Source: Vibrio sp. 10N.286.49.B3
Lineage (GTDB): Bacteria > Pseudomonadota > Gammaproteobacteria > Enterobacterales > Vibrionaceae
Direction: 5' to 3'
Assembly (NCBI RefSeq): GCF_002873395.1
Contig: NZ_MCUV01000013.1
Location: 1-64,000 of the forward strand
Length of the DNA stretch: 64,000 nucleotides
Of the stretch, positions 1 to 7,644 are shown piece by piece (position 1 is the first letter of the stretch; each line of letters starts with the position of its first letter). The translations under genes were made by a program, and so were the position numbers. Under the pieces are notes generated by a model that ran no database searches, had not been told where the DNA came from, and was given only the letters and a program-made list of their open reading frames with translations.

Positions 1-97
1 GGTTTTTCCCATCAATAAAATGAGAAACAGCAAGATAATGGACTCTAAGTCTAGCGTTGGATGTGGCATTGATTAGACGTTGAAAATCATTGTTCAT
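1..97 (-). CDS. IS630-like transposase, N-terminal part (runs off the window)
   Basis: An open frame on the minus strand begins with ATG at 95-97, has a GGAG ribosome binding site just upstream (100-107) and runs off the left edge. The 32 visible residues include RLRVHYLAVSHFIDGKN, which matches the first helix-turn-helix segment of IS630-family transposases (R-x-R-x-x-x-L-A-V-x-H-x-x-x-G). These enzymes move insertion sequences into TA dinucleotides. The catalytic DDE domain lies outside the window, so it cannot be seen whether the copy is intact. Its position beside a defence-type operon fits an accessory island. Confidence 0.55.
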   Translation of the reverse strand, partial: MNNDFQRLINATSNARLRVHYLAVSHFIDGKN

Positions 98-422
98 AGA
101 AGCTCCTTTTCTATGAAACATTAGATCACAAAATTAATGTAATTGGTATAAGCATCGAAAATACAAAGAATCGACAAGAAAAAACGCACAACGAATATCA
201 CAGCATCTAGATGACGATATCTCTTACCAGTTAAGACCTCTGGTTGCTGCTGCACTCAAAGAAAGTGATATGTGTGAACATGAGTATAAGGTAGGGAGAG
301 AGGCACAGCAGTAAATATTTGTTGTTGATATGCTGAATGGAGATATTCACATTTGATATGAAATGAATTGTATGTTATTCAACATTAAGTGAATAGTCAT
401 AAAAATTATAAGGAATAAAAGA
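98..422. other. Non-coding stretch with an ORF remnant before the helicase operon
   Basis: About 325 AT-rich bases. The first part should contain the end of the IS630-like element. A frame open from about 136 to the stop at 312-314 encodes a 3'-terminal peptide ending VGREAQQ with no start codon, so it looks like a gene remnant that I do not recognise. The last 100 bases should carry the promoter of the helicase operon; AT-rich candidates exist but none is a convincing consensus. Confidence 0.35.
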
Positions 423-1817
423 GTGAGACCTCTAGGAAAAATTGAGCCTACACATGAGCAAAGACAACTCTTTACGACACCTCACCCAATGAATCGTGTT
501 ATCAGAGGCGCTGCAGGTAGTGGTAAAACTACGGTTGCACTTCTGATGCTCAGGCTCGCAATAGCCTTTCACAAAATGAGTCGTAAGAGAAATCGTAATG
601 AGGGCAAGCCAATCAAAGCATTGGTATTTACATTTAATACAACATTAAGCTCATACGTTAGGCAATTAGCAGAAGAGATAGGGCAAGGTATAGATATTGA
701 AGTACAAACGCTTGCGAAATATTGTAGAAATAAATATCCCAATATTCAAAGTTTGAAATTAGTACATAATATTCAATACTCTCAATATCAAATCCAAGAC
801 TCATACGGGCTAGAGATAGATTACTTGTACTCTGAAGTTGATTACATTTTAGGGCGATTTCCTGAAGATAACCTTTCTAATTATCTTGATGCAACCAGAG
901 TTGGCAGAGGAACAAAACCTAGAATAGACAGAGCATTACGAGAAAAAATATTAAATGGTATTGTGCTCCCCTATCAAGCATATAAAAAGACGAACAATAT
1001 CGTAGATTGGAACGATATTAATCAGTATCCAATCAATAACTTAGATGATAAATTTGATATTATAATCGCTGATGAGACACAAGACTTTTCAGCTAATGAA
1101 CTGCGAACAATTGTTTCAATGCTTCATGAGCAATCACATGGTACATTTGTGATAGATACTGTGCAGAAAATCTACAACAGAGGCTTTACATGGAAGGAGG
1201 TTGGTTTAGAAATTAGACCGCAAAACTCTTTTAGGCTTGAAAAAAATTATCGTAATACGCTGGAAATAGCAAAGTTAGGGTATCAATTGCTCAAACAGGT
1301 GGGGATTGATGCTGATGGTACGGCTCCTGACTTCGATAGTTGTCCTATTTCAGGTGAGCTGCCGAAAGTAATCTGTGGATTATTTCGTCAACAAGTTAGC
1401 TTTTCGATTAAGCTAATCAAAGAAACCATTGATCTAGAAAGAGAGACCGTCTGTTTTCTATCTCGTTCTCAAAAAACGCAAGGGTTCCTAAAAGAAGCGT
1501 TAAGAAAAAGTGGTGTTCACTTTGCCGATTTAACAAAATCCCCTGAATGGCCTGAAATTAATACAAATGTAGTTTTATCTACGATGCACTCAGCAAAAGG
1601 TTTGGAATTTGATCATGTAATTTTGCTAGGTCTAAGCGATGAGTTTCTTCGTTATGAAGAAGATCGTGAATCCGATTCTTACCTAACTACATGTAAATTG
1701 TTAACGGTTTCAATTACGAGAGCGAAAAAGTCTGTCATGCTAGGTTACAAAAGTGGCGATAAACCTAAGCTGTTAGAGCTTATTGATTCCAACACCTATG
1801 AATATGTGGAGCTGTAA
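423..1817 (+). CDS. Small UvrD/SF1-type DNA helicase, first gene of a DarT-like operon
   Basis: A 464-residue superfamily 1 helicase with a GTG start behind an AAGGA ribosome binding site. Motifs in order: Walker A GAAGSGKT (29-36), Walker B DETQDF (217-222), the YRN motif (276-278), motif V STMHSAKGLEFD (386-397) and motif VI VSITRAK (429-435). It is much shorter than UvrD or Rep (about 700 residues) and lacks recognisable 1B/2B expansions, as in compact helicases of defence operons. Its stop overlaps the start of the DarT-like gene by one base (TAATG), so the two are translationally coupled. The family translocates on or unwinds DNA using ATP. A role in repairing or sensing DNA modified by its partner is inference. 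Confidence 0.85.
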   Translation: MRPLGKIEPTHEQRQLFTTPHPMNRVIRGAAGSGKTTVALLMLRLAIAFHKMSRKRNRNEGKPIKALVFTFNTTLSSYVRQLAEEIGQGIDIEVQTLAKYCRNKYPNIQSLKLVHNIQYSQYQIQDSYGLEIDYLYSEVDYILGRFPEDNLSNYLDATRVGRGTKPRIDRALREKILNGIVLPYQAYKKTNNIVDWNDINQYPINNLDDKFDIIIADETQDFSANELRTIVSMLHEQSHGTFVIDTVQKIYNRGFTWKEVGLEIRPQNSFRLEKNYRNTLEIAKLGYQLLKQVGIDADGTAPDFDSCPISGELPKVICGLFRQQVSFSIKLIKETIDLERETVCFLSRSQKTQGFLKEALRKSGVHFADLTKSPEWPEINTNVVLSTMHSAKGLEFDHVILLGLSDEFLRYEEDRESDSYLTTCKLLTVSITRAKKSVMLGYKSGDKPKLLELIDSNTYEYVEL

Positions 1818-2455
1818 TGCCGATACAACACACAATCTCAAACCTAGGGATACAAGAAGTCCTGCATTTTACAACCAACTCAGGCTTAGTCGGCATTTTT
1901 TCATTGAACAAACTAGTTTCAAGAGAACAACTAGCTAAAGAACAAGCTCTTGAATATATCACCCGTTATAATTCTAAATTTCGCTCCGATCCACAATGGA
2001 CGTCATATATAAACCTCTCTTTATCAAGAATTAATTCAAGTTTTTTTGGTTACAGTAAAAGTTGGCATCAAGGTGAGTATGACTTTTGGGTGATTCTAGC
2101 TTTCCGTCCCGAGATCCTAACCCATGGAAACGTTCTGTTCACTACGACCAACAATATTTACAGAAATGAATGTATTCGGGGGGATGGGGAAGCTAGTTTA
2201 CTGAAATTGTTCGATAATCAAGTAAAAGGGAAGCGAGGTGCAATTAAGTCCCGCCAAGAGTCGTTCCCAAAAAACTGGACAACTTGTGAAGAGGCGGAAG
2301 TTCTGTATCCTGAAGATATAGAACTGAAATATCTTATAAAGTTATATGTTCCTAATGACGATACTTTGGCGTTGGCAAGCGCGGCACTATCTTTTGATGA
2401 AAGATTCGACAGTATCATAATCGAAGTAAACGAAGACAAGTTCAAAGGTTTATAA
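1817..2455 (+). CDS. DarT-like (DUF4433) DNA ADP-ribosyltransferase
   Basis: 212 residues. The layout fits DarT/DUF4433 proteins, which use NAD+ to ADP-ribosylate bases in single-stranded DNA. Visible features are LHFTT (16-20) followed by a spaced SREQL (35-39), NLSLSR (66-71), DFWVILAF (89-96), the FTTTNN segment (108-113), and EEAEVLYPEDI (158-168), whose AEVL context carries the presumed catalytic Glu161. Such enzymes are toxic to the host unless an ADP-ribosyl hydrolase (normally the DarG macrodomain, or NADAR) removes the mark. Here the next gene is an ARH-type hydrolase, which fits that pairing. The target base is unknown. Family assignment comes from motif spacing, not alignment. Confidence 0.72.
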   Translation: MPIQHTISNLGIQEVLHFTTNSGLVGIFSLNKLVSREQLAKEQALEYITRYNSKFRSDPQWTSYINLSLSRINSSFFGYSKSWHQGEYDFWVILAFRPEILTHGNVLFTTTNNIYRNECIRGDGEASLLKLFDNQVKGKRGAIKSRQESFPKNWTTCEEAEVLYPEDIELKYLIKLYVPNDDTLALASAALSFDERFDSIIIEVNEDKFKGL

Positions 2456-4096
2456 ATGAGCAACGATCGAAAAGAGGCAACCATAAATTCAGCACTATGG
2501 GCAGCTTATGCTGATGCTTTAGGGTTTATAACAGAGCTAGCCAAGGCAAAAAGTACAATTAAAACTCGAGCTGGTTCTGAGGTTATTCTTGATACCATTC
2601 CTTGGAAAAGAAAATTAGATGGTATCTATGGAACACAGGTACAACTTCCAGCGGGTACATACTCTGACGATACTCAACTGCGATTAAGCACATCTAGGGC
2701 TATAAATGGTAATGGCTATTTTGATGTAGAGGCTTTTGCAAAGTGTGAGTTACCCGTTTGGTTGAGTTATGCACTAGGAGCAGGTCGAGGAACCAAGATA
2801 GCCACAAATAATTTGATAAAAAAATCGGTTAATTGGTTCTCTAATTTTTATGCGAATAAAGATTCAAAATATGTACTTGGAGGTGGTAATGGCGCTGCCA
2901 TGAGAGTTCAACCACATGTATGGTCAGCAACTAACCTACATGATCTTGAAACATATATTATTGATGTGATTCGTAACTCCGTTGTAACTCACGGACATCC
3001 AAGAGCTATTGCTGGTGCTATGCTTCATTCACTATCCTTAGCTCGCGTTCTACGAAGTGAGCACTTATCTTTAGATACTTTAAAAGACGATGCAAGAATA
3101 TGTAGCCGCGCATCATTTTTTATTTCTAAGGATGATATGCTGGATACTTTCTGGTCTCATCAATGGGAAGCAGACGCGGAACAAAGCTTAGACGATGCAT
3201 TCTCCAATGTAGCTGATGAAATGATTAGTGACTTAGAAATCGTATCTGAATGGCTACAGTCACCAAAAATAGATTATCAACAGCTTTCAGACTTATTGGG
3301 TCTGAAAGATAACGCTCAAAGAGGCTCAGGTTCTAAAACTGCTCTTGCAGCATCTCTGTTGATGTTGAAAAACTACCAAGTAAATAACCATAAAGCTCTA
3401 CTTGTTGATGTAGTTAATGAGTTGCAAACTGATACAGATACTATAGCTACAATGTTTGGTGCTCTTCATGGTGCATCCTGTGAGAAACAGCCTAGTGGTT
3501 TAATACAAGATATCGACTATATAGTATCTGAAGCAAAGAGGATGTATGACATAAGTACAGGAAAAGAAGTCACTTCTTTTGTTTACCCTGATGCTCTTTG
3601 CTGGAATCCAAATCGTTCGTCCTTAGATAACATTATGATTGTAGACAATCAACCTAACATAGCATTATTTCAAAAATTAGTGCCTTTATCTCCCCCATTT
3701 GAAGATAAAAAGAAAGGCTTTCTTTACAAGTGGTATCAGACTCAGCAAGGCTTTTCTATTTTGCTAAAGCGAAGAGCCTGGGGTAATTTCACTGAGCGCT
3801 CTCAGCAGCCTTTCCCTAACTCTAGTTTGGAGAAAATATCTGCTCCCAAGCTGAATAAGGATGAACCTTCGGTGTTAGTTGATGAGCGAAGTACCTTAAG
3901 CGAAGATGCTAACATTCAACATCAAGCAACAAAAATCATTGATATGAAGGCGTTAGCTAAAGAAGCAATAGAGAGTGATTTTGATGATTCTACAATAGGT
4001 CGACACATTAAAATTCTAGCAAATAAGAGAAACTACTCTATAGAAAGTGTAATTGCATATAGTTCAATCATTGCTCATGCTTTAGATAGTGAATAA
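2456..4096 (+). CDS. ADP-ribosylglycohydrolase (ARH/DraG fold) with C-terminal extension
   Basis: 546 residues starting directly after the stop of the DarT-like gene. The ARH hallmarks are present in order: SDDTQ metal ligands (70-74), GNGAAMR (144-150), THGHPRA (178-184) and DTDTIA (326-331), which completes the binuclear Mg2+ site. ARH enzymes hydrolyse ADP-ribose from protein or nucleic acid. With a DarT-like transferase upstream, the likely job is to reverse DNA ADP-ribosylation, i.e. to act as antitoxin; that is inference. The ARH domain ends near residue 345. The remaining 200 residues match nothing I recognise: they include a WYQTQQGFSILLKRRAWG segment, a polar linker, and a helical tail. 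Typical single-domain ARH proteins are 300-350 residues. Confidence 0.85.
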   Translation: MSNDRKEATINSALWAAYADALGFITELAKAKSTIKTRAGSEVILDTIPWKRKLDGIYGTQVQLPAGTYSDDTQLRLSTSRAINGNGYFDVEAFAKCELPVWLSYALGAGRGTKIATNNLIKKSVNWFSNFYANKDSKYVLGGGNGAAMRVQPHVWSATNLHDLETYIIDVIRNSVVTHGHPRAIAGAMLHSLSLARVLRSEHLSLDTLKDDARICSRASFFISKDDMLDTFWSHQWEADAEQSLDDAFSNVADEMISDLEIVSEWLQSPKIDYQQLSDLLGLKDNAQRGSGSKTALAASLLMLKNYQVNNHKALLVDVVNELQTDTDTIATMFGALHGASCEKQPSGLIQDIDYIVSEAKRMYDISTGKEVTSFVYPDALCWNPNRSSLDNIMIVDNQPNIALFQKLVPLSPPFEDKKKGFLYKWYQTQQGFSILLKRRAWGNFTERSQQPFPNSSLEKISAPKLNKDEPSVLVDERSTLSEDANIQHQATKIIDMKALAKEAIESDFDDSTIGRHIKILANKRNYSIESVIAYSSIIAHALDSE

Positions 4097-4130
4097 TCAG
4101 ACAGAGTTTTAAATCATACAGGAGGATGTC

Positions 4131-4295
4131 ATGCCCCATGAGTTTATAGTTGAAGTTCAAAAAACTGATGATGGTGAGGGATTTATTGAAATTCCAGAGC
4201 AAATAATTGATGAGCTTAGCTTGAGGGAAAATGACGCTCTATCATGTACAACACTTGATGACGGCAGTGGGTTCTACCTAGAGAAAAAGCTATGA
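4131..4295 (+). CDS. Short AbrB/MazE-like protein
   Basis: A 54-residue protein with an excellent ribosome binding site (AGGAGG, 7 bases before ATG), 34 bases after the glycohydrolase gene. The segment EIPEQIIDELSLRENDAL resembles the swapped-hairpin core of AbrB/MazE-type DNA-binding proteins (I-P-x-x-I-x-x-x-L-x-L-x-x-x-D). These normally repress their own operon or neutralise a toxin. No MazF- or PIN-like toxin follows, so it may be an operon autoregulator or an orphan antitoxin. Its position and strong Shine-Dalgarno favour a real gene. Confidence 0.6.
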   Translation: MPHEFIVEVQKTDDGEGFIEIPEQIIDELSLRENDALSCTTLDDGSGFYLEKKL

Positions 4296-4455
4296 TGAAC
4301 CTTTAAAAAGGCTTTGATTTAGTTAACTACGGTACTTGACGGTTAAAAGCTCGTCGGCTATGTTGTATGTGAATCACATTTGTTCAATCTGACTTTTATC
4401 ATCATCAGGTAACATCCTAAATAATAAGGATGTTTTTTAAAGTGAGTAAGCTTAG

Positions 4456-4484
4456 ATAGTGTTCAAATCCCTATCCCTCCACCA
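4456..4484 (+). other. tRNA 3'-end fragment, probable island attachment site (attL/attR)
   Basis: TAGTG, the T-loop TTCAAAT and CCCTA form a T-arm with one mismatch (an intact stem would read TAGGG). They are followed by the acceptor strand TCCCTCC, discriminator A and CCA. Nothing upstream supplies a D-arm or anticodon arm, so this is only the last 29 bases of a tRNA gene. Tyrosine-recombinase islands commonly duplicate exactly this piece. The terminator eight bases downstream would be that of the original tRNA operon. The acceptor sequence would suit a Vibrionaceae tRNA-Tyr, but the isotype cannot be fixed. Confidence 0.6.
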
Positions 4485-4492
4485 CATAAAAC

Positions 4493-4524
4493 AAAAAAGC
4501 CGCTGATTCATCAGCGGCTTTTTT
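4493..4524 (+). terminator. Rho-independent terminator after the tRNA fragment
   Basis: A perfect 14-base inverted repeat, AAAAAAGCCGCTGA and TCAGCGGCTTTTTT, with a four-base loop and a T-run. It follows the CCA end by eight bases, the usual layout for a tRNA operon terminator. Confidence 0.9.
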
Positions 4525-4577
4525 GTATCTGGCGTTTGTCCTTTCTTGCTCCACTATCTACCATTCACTGTTCTTTT

Positions 4578-4594
4578 TGGTGCATGATGCACCA
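4578..4594. promoter_or_regulatory. Perfect dyad upstream of the sigma-54 promoter (candidate activator site)
   Basis: TGGTGCATGATGCACCA is a perfect 8-1-8 palindrome lying about 95 bases upstream of the -24 element at 4689, where an enhancer-binding activator would be expected. The half-sites are in the opposite order to the NtrC consensus (GCAC then GGTGC), so NtrC itself is not a clean fit. Confidence 0.4.
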
Positions 4595-4688
4595 CTAAAG
4601 GGTTAGTTTTTCATACTGTTAATATCCCCACTATAACTCGATCAATTTAAATTGTTGTTTTTTATAGGTAATGTATTTTTGAAACTTA

Positions 4689-4704
4689 TGGCACATTCGT
4701 TGCA
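4689..4704 (+). promoter_or_regulatory. Sigma-54 (-24/-12) promoter of the allantoin/ABC operon
   Basis: TGGCACATTCGTTGCA matches the RpoN consensus TGGCACRNNNNTTGCW at every defined position, with -24 GG at 4690-4691 and -12 GC at 4702-4703. Transcription would start near 4715, about 40 bases before the ATG of the binding-protein gene. It implies that the downstream genes need an ATP-dependent activator, which fits a nitrogen-source pathway. Confidence 0.85.
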
Positions 4705-4756
4705 GTCATAGAAAAAGATGTTCCAATCGTTTCATCTTTTGATATGGAGATACAAT

Positions 4757-5548
4757 ATGAAATTTTTTAAAGTGCTATCAAGTCTATGTATATCAGCATC
4801 ATTACTGTTTACAGCACACTTTGCACATGCAGATAAACTGTCACTTATTAAAGAGCGAGCAGTACTGAAAGTTGCAGTGCCGCAAGACTTCCCTCCTTTT
4901 GGTTCAGTTGGAACAGATCTAAAGCCTCAAGGTTACGATATCGATATGGCTAATTACCTTGCTGAACAACTAAACGTAAAATTGGAACTGGTTCCTGTAA
5001 CAAGTGCCAACCGCGTACCTTACCTACAGACAGGCAAAGTCGATTTAATCATTTCCAGTTTAGGTAAAAACCCAGCGCGTGAAAGAGCCGTGCAGTTTAG
5101 CGATGCTTATGCGCCTTTCTTCCTTGGTGTCTTTGGTACAGAACAAGAGCAAGTCACCACTCCTGCAGAGCTGAGCGGTAAAATTGTGGGCGTAACACGT
5201 GGCTCTGTAGAAGATATCGAACTTAGCAAACAAGCACCTAAAGATACCGTTATTCGTCGCTTCGAAGACAACAACAGTACATTATCTGCATTTTTATCTG
5301 GTCAAGTATCGTTAATTGCAACGGGTAATCTAGTCGTCACTGAAATTGCAAACCGTTACCCGAAAAAAGCGCCACAAACCAAATTTATGCTACAAAAATC
5401 ACCATGTTACGTAGGTATCATGAAAGGTCAAAAAGAGCTGCTTAATGAAGTGAATCGACTGATTGGTCTAGCGAAACAAGATGGTGTATTAGAAGGTTTT
5501 TCTCAAAAATGGTTAAAAGCGCCATTCCCTGCAGATCTTGATGTTTAA
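4757..5548 (+). CDS. Periplasmic solute-binding protein, polar amino-acid ABC family (SBP_bac_3)
   Basis: 263 residues from the ATG at 4757, chosen because GGAGA lies seven bases upstream and the protein then opens with a clean signal peptide (MKFFKVLSS..., cleavage after AHA). An in-frame ATG at 4718 would spoil it. The family-3 fold is seen in VLKVAVPQDFPPFG, the GYDIDMANYLAEQL segment, DLIISSLGKNPARERAVQFSDAYA and GKIVGVTRGSVEDI. It should deliver a small nitrogenous solute to the two permeases and ATPase encoded next. In an allantoin-degradation operon the ligand may be a purine breakdown product rather than an amino acid; this is inference. Confidence 0.85.
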   Translation: MKFFKVLSSLCISASLLFTAHFAHADKLSLIKERAVLKVAVPQDFPPFGSVGTDLKPQGYDIDMANYLAEQLNVKLELVPVTSANRVPYLQTGKVDLIISSLGKNPARERAVQFSDAYAPFFLGVFGTEQEQVTTPAELSGKIVGVTRGSVEDIELSKQAPKDTVIRRFEDNNSTLSAFLSGQVSLIATGNLVVTEIANRYPKKAPQTKFMLQKSPCYVGIMKGQKELLNEVNRLIGLAKQDGVLEGFSQKWLKAPFPADLDV

Positions 5549-5562
5549 GCTGGATTAACGTT

Positions 5563-6231
5563 ATGAGTTATCAACTTGATTTTGCTGCTTTAGTTCCATA
5601 CCTGCCGGAGTTTATGACAGGTATGTGGACCACCATTGAGTTAACCATTATTTCTACTTTTAGTGGCTTATTGCTCGGTACATGCTGTGCCCAAGGGCGT
5701 ATTAGTAATGATGCATGGCTACGTAGAGTTTGTAGCTGTTATATAGAAGTCATTCGAAATACTCCTTTTATCGTGCAGCTGTTTTTTATCTTCTTTGGTT
5801 TACCTGCTTTAGGTTTAAAAATGACGGCTTGGCAGGCTGGCATGATTGCGATGACATTAAATTTAGGTGCTTACAGTGCTGAAATTATTCGAGCAGGTAT
5901 CGATGCAGCGCCAAAAGGACAGTGGGAAGCGGGCAAAACACTTGGCTTAACAAGACGCCAAGTATTTTGGCATATCATCTTGCCGCCAGCATATCAGCGT
6001 GTATATCCCGCTTTAGTCAGTCAGAGCATTATTGTCATGCTTGGCTCTGCCGTGGTATCGCAAATCTCTGTAGAAGAGCTGACCTTTGCTGCAAACTTTG
6101 TGCAATCACGTAGCTTTTTAAGTTTTGAATCTTACATGTTGGCAGCGGTTATCTACTTAGTTCTAGCCATATTGATGCGTCAAAGCTTTGCACTTATCAA
6201 ACGTTTTGCTTTTAAAAACCCATCCCTGTAG
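5563..6231 (+). CDS. Amino-acid-type ABC transporter permease (HisM/GlnP family), subunit 1
   Basis: 222 residues with about five hydrophobic segments. The EAA loop that docks on the ATPase is EAGKTLGLTRRQVFWHIILP (about 115-134), preceded by the GAYSAEIIRAGI signature of the His/Glu/Gln/Arg permease family. It starts 14 bases after the binding-protein gene and is followed 12 bases later by a second permease, so the inner-membrane channel is probably a heterodimer. Confidence 0.88.
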   Translation: MSYQLDFAALVPYLPEFMTGMWTTIELTIISTFSGLLLGTCCAQGRISNDAWLRRVCSCYIEVIRNTPFIVQLFFIFFGLPALGLKMTAWQAGMIAMTLNLGAYSAEIIRAGIDAAPKGQWEAGKTLGLTRRQVFWHIILPPAYQRVYPALVSQSIIVMLGSAVVSQISVEELTFAANFVQSRSFLSFESYMLAAVIYLVLAILMRQSFALIKRFAFKNPSL

Positions 6232-6243
6232 GAGAGAGATAAA

Positions 6244-6894
6244 ATGGTACAGTTTACTGATTGGGATATTTTAAAAAATCTATTATTAGCAGCTCGTTGG
6301 ACGATTCTATTATCCCTATTAGCCTTTGTTGGCGGTGGTTTATTTGGCTTAGCACTGACTTTTTTACGTAGCATGCGCAGCAAAGTGATCACTCGTATTA
6401 TTCAGTGTTACGTTGAAGTTTTCCAAGGCGTTCCATTATTAATGCAGCTATTTTTAACCTTCTTTGGTTTATCGCTATTTGGTTTTGAAGTCGATGCTTG
6501 GTCGGCAGCGGTGTTGTCATTAACCCTCTTTAGTAGTGCATTCTTTCACGATATATGGCGTGGTTGCATTGAAGCGTTACCAAAAGGGCAGTGGGAAGCA
6601 TGTCGTACATTAGGGTTTACCTACTTACAGACAATGCGTTACGTGATTGTTCCACAGGCAATGCGTATGTCGATTGCGCCTACGGTCGGCTTCTCCGTGC
6701 AAATTGTTAAAGGTACCGCGTTGGCTTCAGTGATTGGTTTTGTTGAGTTAACAAAGGCTGGAACCATGATCAATAACGCTGTTTTTCAACCATTTAAAGT
6801 CTTTGCGCTGGTTGCACTCTTGTATTTCCTTATTTGTTTCCCACTTTCTGTTTTGGCTCGCCATTTGGAGAAGAAAAATCATGTCGCTCGTTAG
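6244..6894 (+). CDS. Amino-acid-type ABC transporter permease, subunit 2
   Basis: 216 residues, paralogous to the preceding permease. A first membrane span is followed by EVFQGVPLLMQLFLTFFGL, and the EAA loop is EACRTLGFTYLQTMRYVIVP. A GGAGAGAGAT ribosome binding site precedes the ATG. Its 3' end overlaps the ATPase gene by 14 bases, indicating coupled translation. Confidence 0.88.
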   Translation: MVQFTDWDILKNLLLAARWTILLSLLAFVGGGLFGLALTFLRSMRSKVITRIIQCYVEVFQGVPLLMQLFLTFFGLSLFGFEVDAWSAAVLSLTLFSSAFFHDIWRGCIEALPKGQWEACRTLGFTYLQTMRYVIVPQAMRMSIAPTVGFSVQIVKGTALASVIGFVELTKAGTMINNAVFQPFKVFALVALLYFLICFPLSVLARHLEKKNHVAR

Positions 6895-7609
6895 TTTAGA
6901 TGAAGTCCATAAGTATTATGGCGATAACCATATTTTAAAAGGTGTGGATCTTAAGATTGAAGCTGGTGAAGTTGTATCTATCATTGGTCGTAGTGGATCA
7001 GGCAAAAGTACCTTATTGCGTTGTATTAATGGCCTAGAAGAGTATCAAAAAGGGACGGTGATTGTTGATAACCAGTCCGTAGAAAATGATGAATATAAGA
7101 TACGTTTACTAAGCCGTAGTGTCGGTATGGTATTTCAAAGCTTTAATCTATTCCCGCATATGACAGTGGGTGAGAATGTCATGCTAGCAACCAAGTTAGT
7201 ATTGAAAAAATCACCAGCAGAGAGTAAGCAAATTGCCGAAGAGTTATTGGAGAAAGTTGGTCTAGCGGATAAGTTTTCAGCTTACCCTGGTAACCTTTCT
7301 GGCGGTCAGCAGCAACGAGTTGCGATTGCACGTTCATTAGCGATGTCACCAAAAGTATTGTTATGTGATGAGATCACATCAGCGCTCGATCCTGAATTAG
7401 TGGGTGAAGTATTAAAAGTACTTGAGCAGCTAAAGTCAGAGGGAATGACGCTGATCCTCGTCACACATGAAATGAACTTTGCGCGCGATGTTGGTGACAG
7501 AGTTGTATTTATGAATCAAGGTAAGGTGTGGGAAACAGGGGCAAGTGATGAAGTCTTTGCTAACCCACAAACGGAAGAGTTAAAGAATTTTCTTGCCGCA
7601 GTAAGATAG
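6881..7609 (+). CDS. Amino-acid-type ABC transporter ATP-binding protein (GlnQ/HisP family)
   Basis: 242 residues from the ATG at 6881, which has TTGGAG nine bases upstream; a longer frame reaching back to 6803 would only add sequence from inside the permease gene. Walker A GRSGSGKST, Q-loop VFQSFNLFPHMT, signature LSGGQQQR, Walker B VLLCDE with ITSALDPE, and H-loop VTHEM are all intact. It energises import through the two permeases upstream. The family takes polar amino acids and related compounds. Confidence 0.92.
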   Translation: MSLVSLDEVHKYYGDNHILKGVDLKIEAGEVVSIIGRSGSGKSTLLRCINGLEEYQKGTVIVDNQSVENDEYKIRLLSRSVGMVFQSFNLFPHMTVGENVMLATKLVLKKSPAESKQIAEELLEKVGLADKFSAYPGNLSGGQQQRVAIARSLAMSPKVLLCDEITSALDPELVGEVLKVLEQLKSEGMTLILVTHEMNFARDVGDRVVFMNQGKVWETGASDEVFANPQTEELKNFLAAVR

Positions 7610-7644
7610 ATAATTTTGCTCGGCTTTAACACTGGGAGACGCAA

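Noticed and set aside
4441..4484. Complete tRNA gene
   Set aside because: Only the T-arm and acceptor 3' strand are present; no D-arm, anticodon arm or 5' acceptor strand lies upstream.
4578..4594. NtrC binding site
   Set aside because: The half-sites are arranged GGTGC...GCACC, the reverse of the NtrC order GCAC...GGTGC. It was kept only as a dyad of unknown owner.
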